Origin: Dehalococcoidia bacterium UBA2979
Lineage (GTDB): Bacteria; Chloroflexota; Dehalococcoidia; UBA2979
Assembly: GCA_002348225.1 (NCBI GenBank)
Contig: DEAP01000060.1
Span: forward strand, 1 to 8,349
Direction of reading: 5' to 3'
DNA: 8,349 nucleotides
The position numbers and the translations under genes are program-made. The notes beneath the pieces were generated by a model, which ran no database searches, was not told where the DNA came from, and saw only the letters and a list, made by a program, of their open reading frames with translations. Shown here one piece after another: positions 1 to 6,634 of the stretch; the stretch's first letter is position 1, and every line of letters starts with the position of its first letter.

Positions 1-736
1 TCCAGCCGGATTTAGGTGTCATGATTCCTACACCGTGTGAGTCAGTACTGGGCTGGCCGATATCTGCAAACACGTTTGTGGCGGTGGACGATAACAATGA
101 CGCATTGATAATGAGCGTTGCTTCTTCGCCAAGGATTAGGTGCTGCCGAAGTGTGGTGATATCACGATTAGTCACCTGTAATACAGGTAACTGGAAAGGA
201 TTTCTAATATACTCAGCGTTTCTCAAAACAATGTGGCCGTCAGGATCACTTGAGGGCACGATAATACCCACGGCCCCGCGCCGAGCGAACTCCTGATAGT
301 GATCCTTACTATGGGGATTCATCCACCTGGAATCGCCTCGCATAGCCGACGTTGCAACGAGGATTTTCCCCATCAAATCTTCCTCAGGTTCGTCTGTCAG
401 TACTCCAGCAATACCTCGCGGTGCTGTCGAGCCACCATCGAACATAGGTATACCTTTTATACGTGTTTCCCCGACTTGTAGGTGAGCCTCTCGATATTCG
501 AACAGAGGGAATTGGTAGGTGTCGATTGAGGATTCGATTCCTAAATCTTTCAATTCCTCGGCTAGCCATTCACTTGTCAAGTCGTCGGCTTTGGAACCGG
601 TCTGGTGTATCCCAAACGATTCGAAGGTTCGAATTTTTTGCTCGATAGTGTCGGGTCGGAGATTAGATATTTCGCCAATCTCTTGTAGGGCAGATTGTTG
701 CATTTTTTGCATGTTTGCAGGTATTAAGTTTGACAT
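1..736 (-). CDS. M28-family metallopeptidase with PA-like domain, N-terminal part (runs off left edge)
   Basis: Read on the - strand, an ATG at 736 opens a frame that stays free of stops to base 1 (245 codons), so the gene is partial at its 3' end. Residues about 30-75 (IEQKIRTFES, then HQTGSKADD and WLAEELKDLGIES) resemble the N-terminal cap of M28 aminopeptidases, where a 'G-x-R-x-TGS' stretch precedes a helix and 'eLk.lGie'. Residues about 85-215 look like a protease-associated (PA) insert: GKILVATSAMRGDS, then ARRGAVGIIVPSS and LPVLQVTNRD. Residues 219-245 (ATNVFADIGQP, then GVGIMTPKSGW) look like the start of the catalytic domain, where M28 enzymes carry 'NVia.i.G'. The zinc ligands would lie beyond the edge, so catalysis cannot be confirmed. 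No signal peptide or membrane segment is visible. No clear Shine-Dalgarno precedes ATG 736; an in-frame GTG at 754 and ATGs at 712 and 703 are alternatives. The gene is divergent from the men operon and has no evident pathway link to it. M28 is a probable assignment; a related PA-containing hydrolase is possible. Confidence 0.72.
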   Translation of the reverse strand, partial: MSNLIPANMQKMQQSALQEIGEISNLRPDTIEQKIRTFESFGIHQTGSKADDLTSEWLAEELKDLGIESSIDTYQFPLFEYREAHLQVGETRIKGIPMFDGGSTAPRGIAGVLTDEPEEDLMGKILVATSAMRGDSRWMNPHSKDHYQEFARRGAVGIIVPSSDPDGHIVLRNAEYIRNPFQLPVLQVTNRDITTLRQHLILGEEATLIINASLLSSTATNVFADIGQPSTDSHGVGIMTPKSGW

Positions 737-786
737 GCTAGAAGTGTAATTCACAATTAGAGAGATACAAGCAGAGGTGAAGTAGA

Positions 787-798
787 CTCTATATAGAG
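787..798. repeat. perfect 12-bp palindrome CTCTATATAGAG, candidate operator
   Basis: The sequence CTCTATATAGAG equals its own reverse complement over all 12 bases and lies near the middle of the divergent intergenic region, over the only TATA-like -10 candidate. Its place suits a dimeric regulator controlling menF and/or the peptidase gene, but no known operator consensus was recognised. The flanking bases (786/799 and 785/800) do not extend the symmetry. Confidence 0.4.
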
Positions 799-814
799 GT
801 TTTCCACCCCTCAT

Positions 815-820
815 AAGGAG
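815..820 (+). promoter_or_regulatory. Shine-Dalgarno site of menF, fixes the TTG start
   Basis: AAGGAG ends 5 nt before the TTG at 826. This spacing and the lack of any in-frame ATG or GTG close by make TTG the likely menF start. Confidence 0.75.
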
Positions 821-825
821 ACTTT

Positions 826-2211
826 TTGAAACATCCACAGATCCACATCGAAGAGGTGCTGAGTGACTTATCAGGCGCCGATGCAACAGATTCCTTCCAG
901 CAATGGGCGCTTCCGTCTGATCTTGATCTTCGTAATATATATAAAGCTACAGTACTCTCAGAGCTGTGTTTTTCTTATTTCGAAAAACCATCCCAAGGAG
1001 TTCTCTTTTGCGGATTTGGTGAGTCCAGGCAATTCCCATTGACGGCTGAGGACAGTATCTCAGATTTGCATTATGAAGTTCAGCGAGTGCTATCAGAGGG
1101 ACTTGTTGGATCAGTGAACCTTCGCTTTGACCCTATTGTGCTTGGTGGTTTCCGATTTGATCGCTCCCAAGATCCAGATGCAGTGTGGGCAGATTTCGGG
1201 CGAGGCAGACTGATCCTGCCTGAATTGTTATTCTCTAGACGTCAAAATCCAACAGATTCTGATGTGGTTGAGTCGTTCCTGACGGTCGCTCCAGGTGTCA
1301 AGCCAGCTGCGGCGATTGGAATAATCAAATCTTTGTACCATGACGAGGAGCTCCGGACTCAATCGGAGGCGTCTCTGGTTGTCGAGTCAGATATTGACGA
1401 AACAATCTGGGCGGATTCGATAAATAATATTGTGACTGAGGCCAAGCAGGGAAAATTTAGCAAGGTAGTATTGGCCACTCGTAGAAAAGTTACAGGCTCA
1501 TTCAAGGTGTCGAATGTTTTGAACCGCCTTCGTGATGTCTATCCAGAATGTTTTATTTTTTGTTTTCCGTCCACTAATAAGACTGGTGAGACAAAATTGT
1601 TCTTGGGTGCAACGCCCGAACTACTTGTCTCACAAGAGGAAGACCAGATTAAGTCTCTTGCGTTAGCAGGCTCGATTGCTCGAGGTGATGACAGAGCAAC
1701 TGACTCAGAGAATGCACTTGAATTAGCTCGATCGAATAAAGATATTGGTGAGCATGACGCGGTGATCAAAGCTATCTCAGAGCGATTGCGTCCATTGACC
1801 TCAGCTTTTCGCATTAGCACCACCAGGCTTCGTAGACTGAGTAACATTCAACATCTCTCAACAGAGATAGAAGCAGAATCTGACGGAGAGCACGGGCTAC
1901 TTGACCTGGTAAATACGTTGCATCCAACCCCTGCGGTTTGTGGTACGCCACGAGAAGCCGCCCAAGCGACGATACGGAGAAATGAACAGTTTGATAGAGG
2001 TTGGTATGCCGGCCCTGTGGGCTGGTTAAGTGCGAGCGGTAACGGTGAATTCGCCGTGGGCTTGCGGTCAGCCGTTGTCGGTTCGAATGCTGCCTGGTTA
2101 TTTGCAGGAAATGGAATTGTAGAGAAATCATCTGTAGGAACAGAATTGCGGGAAGTGAAATTAAAATTTCAGCCGCTGATGCGCGCGTTGAGTGGAGAGC
2201 TGAATGAGTGA
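826..2211 (+). CDS. menF: Isochorismate synthase MenF
   Basis: Converts chorismate to isochorismate, the first committed step of menaquinone synthesis; cytoplasmic and Mg-dependent. The 461-residue protein has the usual length for long MenF forms. The N-terminal third is weakly conserved apart from LGGFRFD (106-112). The C-terminal two thirds form the chorismate-binding domain: KVVLATR (213-219, with the lysine expected to activate water), LFLGATPELL (258-267, E265 the likely general acid), LALAGSIARG (278-287), KDIGEHD (305-311, E309 a likely Mg ligand), NIQHLSTE (340-347), HPTPAVCGTP (366-375), WYAGPVGW (393-400) and FAGNGIV (426-432), followed by E440 and E443, which align with the second Mg/substrate site. 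No glutamine-amidotransferase partner is present, and the next gene is menD, which argues for MenF rather than TrpE, PabB or EntC. The start is TTG at 826 with AAGGAG upstream. The usual 'gSdPe.E' stretch is replaced by KSSVGTE, a mild oddity. The gene overlaps menD by 8 nt, suggesting translational coupling. Confidence 0.93.
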   Translation: MKHPQIHIEEVLSDLSGADATDSFQQWALPSDLDLRNIYKATVLSELCFSYFEKPSQGVLFCGFGESRQFPLTAEDSISDLHYEVQRVLSEGLVGSVNLRFDPIVLGGFRFDRSQDPDAVWADFGRGRLILPELLFSRRQNPTDSDVVESFLTVAPGVKPAAAIGIIKSLYHDEELRTQSEASLVVESDIDETIWADSINNIVTEAKQGKFSKVVLATRRKVTGSFKVSNVLNRLRDVYPECFIFCFPSTNKTGETKLFLGATPELLVSQEEDQIKSLALAGSIARGDDRATDSENALELARSNKDIGEHDAVIKAISERLRPLTSAFRISTTRLRRLSNIQHLSTEIEAESDGEHGLLDLVNTLHPTPAVCGTPREAAQATIRRNEQFDRGWYAGPVGWLSASGNGEFAVGLRSAVVGSNAAWLFAGNGIVEKSSVGTELREVKLKFQPLMRALSGELNE

Positions 2212-3976
2212 TCCGTCGAATAAAGCGCTACCTCACCAACACCTGGCAAGTAAATTCCTCGCGTCACTTTACGCTGCTGGAGTAACAGACTTTGTAGTTT
2301 GTCCTGGTAGCCGAAATACACCACTTACGCTCACTCTCTTGCGAATGGACACATCAGCAAACTTCCCGAGTCTAAAGATCTGGCGTCATATTGATGAGCG
2401 CGCTGCAGGATATTTTGCTCTTGGCATTGCTCGGTCTTCAGGAAACCCAGTTGCGGTAATGGTCACTTCAGGCAGTGCAGTTGCCAACTTGTACCCAGCT
2501 GTTATGGAGGCGAGGATGTCAAGAGTCCCCTTGATTATTCTTACAGCCGATCGTCCGCCGGAACTTCAAGATACTGGCTCGAATCAGACGGCGAAGCAGA
2601 CGGACCTTTTTGGGATCCACTCTAAATGGAGCATGCAACTGCCTGTGGCTGATAGTGATGCTATTTCGCGGATTACTGATTTCGCCTCAAATGTCGCTGC
2701 GCGTGCGGTACTGAACTCACTCGAGTCACCTGCTGGGCCAGCACATATCAATATTCCATTCCGTGAACCACTCCTGGCGGAAGAAGCGTCCACGGACGCA
2801 CTAGATTTACAGTTGCCTCCGAGTCTGCCGACTTCGATTCCAACTGCGCAGGTGGATATATCTTTTTTGCTGGACCTAGTCAAAGCTAAACAGGGTATTT
2901 TGATTTGCGGACCGGACAACGCACTTCCCATAGAGCGAATCACTGAACTTGCGAGCCACCTCGGTTGGCCGATAGTTGCGGACCCTCTGAGTAATATGCG
3001 GAACGGTTCTCACAACATTACAAACGTGGTTTCAACAGCTGACACTATCTTGCGTTCACAAACCTACAGTGACAGGCTTTACCCTCAGCAGGTGATTCGT
3101 TTCGGTGGTATCCCAACCTCCAAGATACTTAATCAATGGTTATCTGATTCAGGCGCTCAGTCCATAGTGATTGACGATGCATCGGCCGGATATGCGGGTT
3201 TGCGCAGTGAATACGATCGGGAAGTGGTAATTCGGATCACAGCTGAAAAATTTTGCGAAGAAGTGTCTGGTTTGGTCTCCGTAAATTACGAGCGAGACGC
3301 AGAGTACTTAGCGAAATGGTTGGGCGCCGAGACATTGTTGCAATCATTCACGACCAATTTTATTGCCGAGGAGGAGGAGTTTTTTGAGGGATCTATATTT
3401 CACACCTTGACTTCCAACATGTCATCCGTGGGTACCGTGGTCTTGGGGAATAGTATGCCAGTGAGGGATGCGGACTCGTTCTTACGCACCAGCGACGCAA
3501 CTTTTAGGGTGGTTGGCACTAGAGGAGTTAGCGGGATTGACGGAGTACTATCCGCAGCAGCAGGTGCAGCTACAGGCGATTCCACTCTACTAGTTCTTGG
3601 TGACCTGTCGTTCATTCATGACGCAAATGGTCTTTGGCCAGCGAAACACTATGATCTCAATCTTAAGATACTTCTGATAAATAACTTAGGGGGTGGCATA
3701 TTTTCCTTCTTACCACAAAGGAATCTGTTGGAAGAGAACTGGTTTGAGGAATGGTGGGGTGCCCCGCACAACATGGATGTCAAATCTTTGACAACTGCGT
3801 ATGGAATACCGCATAAATTATTGTCGACTAGTGAGCACATTGGGGTATTACTAGAAGAGATGAGTGAACCTGGTCCAGCTGTATACGAGATTCGCACAGA
3901 TCGATCAAACAATCTCGCGCAACATAAGAAGTACTGGGCCGCGGCGACAGCTCTATTGGAATCGGAACTTAAATGA
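2204..3976 (+). CDS. menD: SEPHCHC synthase MenD (ThDP-dependent)
   Basis: Catalyses decarboxylation of 2-oxoglutarate and addition of the resulting unit to isochorismate, giving 2-succinyl-5-enolpyruvyl-6-hydroxy-3-cyclohexene-1-carboxylate. The 590 residues match the family length and its three ThDP-enzyme domains. PYR domain: VVCPGSRNTPL (31-41), HIDERAAGYFALG (62-74, E65 the expected ThDP-activating glutamate), VTSGSAVANLYPAV (87-100), LTADRPPELQDTGSNQT (113-129). Central domain: about 190-360. PP domain: VLGNSMPVRDAD (413-424), GTRGVSGIDGVLS (438-450), VLGDLSFIHDANGL (464-477, the GD...N Mg/diphosphate motif) and NNLGGGIFSFLP (493-504). GGAG at 2194-2197 lies 6 nt before the ATG, inside the end of menF. 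Compared with the usual SPGSRSTPL, the residue after the arginine is Asn rather than Ser. All cofactor motifs are intact and the protein should be active. Confidence 0.97.
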   Translation: MSDPSNKALPHQHLASKFLASLYAAGVTDFVVCPGSRNTPLTLTLLRMDTSANFPSLKIWRHIDERAAGYFALGIARSSGNPVAVMVTSGSAVANLYPAVMEARMSRVPLIILTADRPPELQDTGSNQTAKQTDLFGIHSKWSMQLPVADSDAISRITDFASNVAARAVLNSLESPAGPAHINIPFREPLLAEEASTDALDLQLPPSLPTSIPTAQVDISFLLDLVKAKQGILICGPDNALPIERITELASHLGWPIVADPLSNMRNGSHNITNVVSTADTILRSQTYSDRLYPQQVIRFGGIPTSKILNQWLSDSGAQSIVIDDASAGYAGLRSEYDREVVIRITAEKFCEEVSGLVSVNYERDAEYLAKWLGAETLLQSFTTNFIAEEEEFFEGSIFHTLTSNMSSVGTVVLGNSMPVRDADSFLRTSDATFRVVGTRGVSGIDGVLSAAAGAATGDSTLLVLGDLSFIHDANGLWPAKHYDLNLKILLINNLGGGIFSFLPQRNLLEENWFEEWWGAPHNMDVKSLTTAYGIPHKLLSTSEHIGVLLEEMSEPGPAVYEIRTDRSNNLAQHKKYWAAATALLESELK

Positions 3977-4001
3977 TGTCAGTAAGCGCTACGATTTAGA
4001 T

Positions 4002-4829
4002 ATGGGATATGTTGAAGTAGACGGGTTAGCGTTGTATTACGATCGATATGGATTCGGGCCACCGGTGGTCTTACTCCATGGGTTCACCGGTTCACGCACG
4101 AGTTGGACTGATTTGGTGCGTGAAATCAATTCAGAATTTTGTACGCTCTCATTCGACCTTATTGGACACGGGAGATCTGGATCCCCAGCAGAAAAGGCTC
4201 GATACCAGATGGATCAAGCCGTTGATGACCTTGTCGCTGCTGTAAGAACCATTGGTTTCGATAAGGCCGTCTGGGTTGGATATTCATTGGGCGGGCGTAC
4301 TGCTCTTCAAGTCTGGAATCGCCATCCGGAAGTGGTGTCGGCGCTTGTCGTCGAAGGAGCAAGCCCAGGAATTCAAGACAACTTAGAGCGTCGAAGTCGT
4401 GTGGAAAGTGACGAGCACTTAGCCACTGAAATATTAGAGAGAGGTATGGAATGGTTTGTTGAATATTGGGAAGCACTTCCGCTCTGGCATTCACAAAATC
4501 AAACACTTTCCGCATCAATGAAAACTGCCATCCGTGCGCAAAGGATGGCTCAGCGTGAGATAGGTCTTGCGAATTCACTGGTTGGTATGGGTACCGGGGC
4601 ACAGTCGTGGATAGGTGATGATTTGCAGGCTATAACTGTACCGACTTTATTGGTCACTGGCGAGCGGGACAAGAAATTTATCGACATCTCGGATGAGATG
4701 GCTACCCGCATAAGCTCAGCTGTGAGGGTCGACATTGGGCTTGCTGGTCATGCCGCGCATGTTGAAAATCCAGTGGAGTTCAATAGCGTTGTTCGGGAGT
4801 TCCTTCTACGTCACAGAGAACAGTTGTAA
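4002..4829 (+). CDS. menH: SHCHC synthase MenH (alpha/beta hydrolase fold)
   Basis: Removes pyruvate from SEPHCHC to give 2-succinyl-6-hydroxy-2,4-cyclohexadiene-1-carboxylate. The 275-residue protein has an alpha/beta-hydrolase layout: VVLLHGFTGS (22-31, oxyanion region), FDLIGHGRS (51-59), GYSLGGR (93-99, nucleophile S95), GERDKKF (220-226, acid D223) and AGHAAHVENP (248-257, base H250). MenH-specific signs are GASPGI (119-124), the tryptophan-rich lid (residues about 150-165, with ALPLW) and NSLVGMGTGAQS (191-202), which separate it from generic hydrolases. The frame stays open upstream inside menD to an ATG at 3864, but that extension overlaps menD by more than 100 nt and encodes nothing MenH-like. 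ATG 4002 puts the start just before the first beta strand and is the only usual start codon in frame after menD ends, 25 nt upstream. No strong Shine-Dalgarno is seen, so translation may depend on coupling to menD. Confidence 0.93.
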   Translation: MGYVEVDGLALYYDRYGFGPPVVLLHGFTGSRTSWTDLVREINSEFCTLSFDLIGHGRSGSPAEKARYQMDQAVDDLVAAVRTIGFDKAVWVGYSLGGRTALQVWNRHPEVVSALVVEGASPGIQDNLERRSRVESDEHLATEILERGMEWFVEYWEALPLWHSQNQTLSASMKTAIRAQRMAQREIGLANSLVGMGTGAQSWIGDDLQAITVPTLLVTGERDKKFIDISDEMATRISSAVRVDIGLAGHAAHVENPVEFNSVVREFLLRHREQL

Positions 4830-4861
4830 GCTAGTGATTAAGTGCAATTATCGGAGGGTAT

Positions 4862-5692
4862 ATGTCTGACACAAAATGGGAATCCGTTAAAGAATATGAA
4901 GATATTCTCTATGATAAATTTCAAGGTATCGCTCGTATCACGATTAATCGACCGGAAGTGCATAATTCTTTCCGACCTCAGACACTAGATGAGCTAAGTG
5001 AGGCGTTCTTCGACGCGGCTCGAGATGATGAAATTGGCGTGGTGCTATTTACAGGTGCCGGTGGTCGAGCGTTCTGTGCCGGTGGAGACCAGCGGGTGAG
5101 AGGACATGCTGGGTATGAGGATGAACAGGGTCCACGTCTAAATGTCCTACCATTGCAACGTTTCATTAGAGAGATGCCTAAGCCAGTTATCGCCTTAGTA
5201 GCTGGTTACGCGATCGGTGGTGGCCACGTATTACATGTGGTCTGCGACATGACTATCGCAGCTGATAACGCCAGATTCGGCCAAACAGGACCTAGAGTGG
5301 GTTCATTCGATGCTGGATATGGATCGAGCCTCCTGGCACGTGAGGTCGGTACAAAAAAAGCCAAAGAAATCTGGTTTCTGTGCCGCCAATATGATGCACA
5401 GGAAGCACTGGAGATGGGTTTGGTTAATACAGTAGTGCCACTTGATCAGCTTGAAGATGAAGGAATCAAATGGGCTCAGGAAATTAACGAAAAATCACCT
5501 ACGGCTATTCGATTTTTGAAAAACGCATTCCATGCTGATACCGATGGAGTGACTGGCCTTCAAATACTGGCCGGAGACTTGACTATGATGTACTACACGA
5601 GTGATGAGGCTAAGGAAGGTCGCAACGCGTTCTTAGAATCAAAGCGACAGCCGGACTTCAAGAAATTTGGTCGGCTACCATTCCACGGATAG
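4862..5692 (+). CDS. menB: 1,4-dihydroxy-2-naphthoyl-CoA synthase MenB, type I
   Basis: Ring closure of o-succinylbenzoyl-CoA to DHNA-CoA by a crotonase-fold enzyme, normally a hexamer in the cytoplasm. The 276-residue protein matches the family almost end to end: NRPEVHNSFRP (29-39), AFCAGGDQRVRG (70-81), LNVLPLQRFIR (93-103), AGYAIGGGHVLH (114-125, oxyanion hole), FGQTGPRVGSFDAGYGS (139-155), WFLCRQYDAQEAL (171-183), LVNTVVPLDQLE (187-198), KSPTAIRFLK (211-220) and MYYTSDEAKEGR (243-254). Gly143 in QTGP marks the type I class, which uses bicarbonate as catalytic base; type II enzymes carry Asp there. D150 in SFD is the expected active-site aspartate. GGAGG at 4853-4857 precedes the ATG by 4 nt, and the gap from menH is 32 nt. 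This is the best-conserved gene in the window. Confidence 0.98.
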   Translation: MSDTKWESVKEYEDILYDKFQGIARITINRPEVHNSFRPQTLDELSEAFFDAARDDEIGVVLFTGAGGRAFCAGGDQRVRGHAGYEDEQGPRLNVLPLQRFIREMPKPVIALVAGYAIGGGHVLHVVCDMTIAADNARFGQTGPRVGSFDAGYGSSLLAREVGTKKAKEIWFLCRQYDAQEALEMGLVNTVVPLDQLEDEGIKWAQEINEKSPTAIRFLKNAFHADTDGVTGLQILAGDLTMMYYTSDEAKEGRNAFLESKRQPDFKKFGRLPFHG

Positions 5693-5713
5693 GATTTCTT
5701 CTCCTGACCAGTT

Positions 5714-5719
5714 AAGAGG
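5714..5719 (+). promoter_or_regulatory. Shine-Dalgarno site of menA, fixes the GTG start
   Basis: AAGAGG ends 6 nt before the GTG at 5726 in the 33-nt menB-menA gap. A second GTG at 5721 is out of frame, and the next in-frame ATG would remove the first membrane segment. Confidence 0.65.
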
Positions 5720-5725
5720 TGTGAC

Positions 5726-6634
5726 GTGATAGATACAGCTCTACCTCGTGCTGGTAGTCCTGGTGCATTTGTATTAGCAGCACGACTTCGAACACTTCCT
5801 GCGGCTGCTAGTCCCGTCGTCGTTGGTTGGGCTTTTTCCTATGGATTTGTGGGCGCGTTTGATTGGGTAGTTGGACTTGCTGCAATGATCGCTGCCCTGG
5901 CACTTCAGATAGGTGCAAACTTTGCGAATGATCTATCTGACTATCGGCGGGGAACAGATGGACCTGATCGCTTAGGCCCTCCGCGGGCGGCTGCTTTAGG
6001 TTTGCTGTCTCAAAATCAATTATTGCTTGGTGTTGGTATTGCGTTTTCGGTGGCGACGGGTATCGGACTATATCTCACATGGGTCGCAGGATGGCCTGTT
6101 ATTGTTATCGGCTTGGCTGGGATGCTAGCAGCGGTTACATACGTGGGTGGCCCATGGCCCTACGGTTATAAAGCATTAGGGGAGGTTTTTGTTTTTGTTT
6201 TCTTTGGCCTGATCGCAGTATCTGGGACCGTGTTTGTTTTAACCGAAACTATCAGGAACGAAGTTTTCTTTGCGGCATTACCAGTTTCCCTGACTGTCAC
6301 CGCTATCCTTCTTGTAAACAATATTCGAGATGCGACCTCTGACAAGAGGTCCGGTAAAATTACCCTAGCCGTGATTCTCGGAGGCCGGAGAAGTAGGATT
6401 TGTTATGTCGGTCTGCTTGTTAGTGCTTTTGTGATCCCGCTGATTCTAGTGGTTTTCGATTCTGACTTTGATCCTTGGATATTACTTGTCACACTCGCGA
6501 TACCAGCCGCAATAGGGCCGGTTCGTACGGTCCTCACAGCCGAGGTTGGCGGGGAATTCAATCAGGCACTGGTATCCACTGCACGACTCCATTTTTTAAT
6601 TGGGATACTGTTTTCGTTGGGACTTGTATTGTGA
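5726..6634 (+). CDS. menA: 1,4-dihydroxy-2-naphthoate polyprenyltransferase MenA
   Basis: Integral membrane UbiA-superfamily enzyme that joins DHNA to a polyprenyl diphosphate with loss of CO2, giving demethylmenaquinone. The 302 residues contain about eight or nine hydrophobic segments (roughly 28-44, 46-66, 100-118, 122-140, 152-172, 180-198, 226-244, 250-268, 286-302). MenA motifs are ARLRTLPAAASPVVVG (19-34), QIGANFANDLSDYRRGTD (61-78, holding the first Asp-rich NDxxD Mg-diphosphate site), DRLGPPRA (81-88), YVGGPWPYGYKALGE (139-153), FFGLIAVSGT (159-168) and NNIRDATSDKRSGK (198-211, second Asp-rich site), followed by TLAVILG. Start is GTG 5726, supported by an upstream AAGAGG. The last bases overlap the menC start as GTGA. 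Motif content rules out the ubiquinone (UbiA) and heme O (CtaB) prenyltransferases, and the neighbours confirm MenA. Confidence 0.96.
   Translation: MIDTALPRAGSPGAFVLAARLRTLPAAASPVVVGWAFSYGFVGAFDWVVGLAAMIAALALQIGANFANDLSDYRRGTDGPDRLGPPRAAALGLLSQNQLLLGVGIAFSVATGIGLYLTWVAGWPVIVIGLAGMLAAVTYVGGPWPYGYKALGEVFVFVFFGLIAVSGTVFVLTETIRNEVFFAALPVSLTVTAILLVNNIRDATSDKRSGKITLAVILGGRRSRICYVGLLVSAFVIPLILVVFDSDFDPWILLVTLAIPAAIGPVRTVLTAEVGGEFNQALVSTARLHFLIGILFSLGLVL

Larger units (their letters stand above)
737..825. promoter_or_regulatory. divergent intergenic region between the peptidase gene and menF
   Basis: This 89-base AT-rich gap separates two genes that start away from each other, so it should carry the promoters of both. 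TATATA at 790-795 sits at a plausible -10 distance for menF (start 826) and, being self-complementary, could also serve the - strand. No good TTGACA-like -35 box was found at 16-18 bp on either strand, so the promoter call is inference. AGAGGT occurs twice in direct orientation (773-778 and 795-800), 22 bp apart, about two helical turns. Confidence 0.45.

Noticed and set aside
21..749. Several short + strand open frames (60-91 codons) and one short - strand frame in the left part
   Set aside because: They overlap the single continuous - strand peptidase frame, show no family motifs and have no convincing ribosome sites; they are shadows.
774..812. Possible hairpin between GAGGTG (774-779) and CCACCCCTC (804-812) in the menF leader, considered as a riboswitch or attenuator
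   Set aside because: Pairing is imperfect, the leader is too short for known riboswitch classes, and no terminator-type U-run stem is present.
1539..2131. Two - strand frames of just over 100 codons inside menF
   Set aside because: Antisense to the conserved chorismate-binding domain; composition is explained by the codons of menF.
4159..4602. 147-codon frame on the - strand inside menH
   Set aside because: It lies wholly antisense to a well-supported gene, and its product has no recognisable motif.
4830..4861. Possible terminator or promoter in the menH-menB gap
   Set aside because: No stem followed by a T-run and no clear -10/-35 pair in 32 bases; only the menB ribosome site is evident.
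6475..6630. N-terminal extension of menC from an ATG within menA
   Set aside because: The added residues have no enolase-superfamily similarity and would overlap menA by about 160 nt; GTG 6631 gives the normal length.
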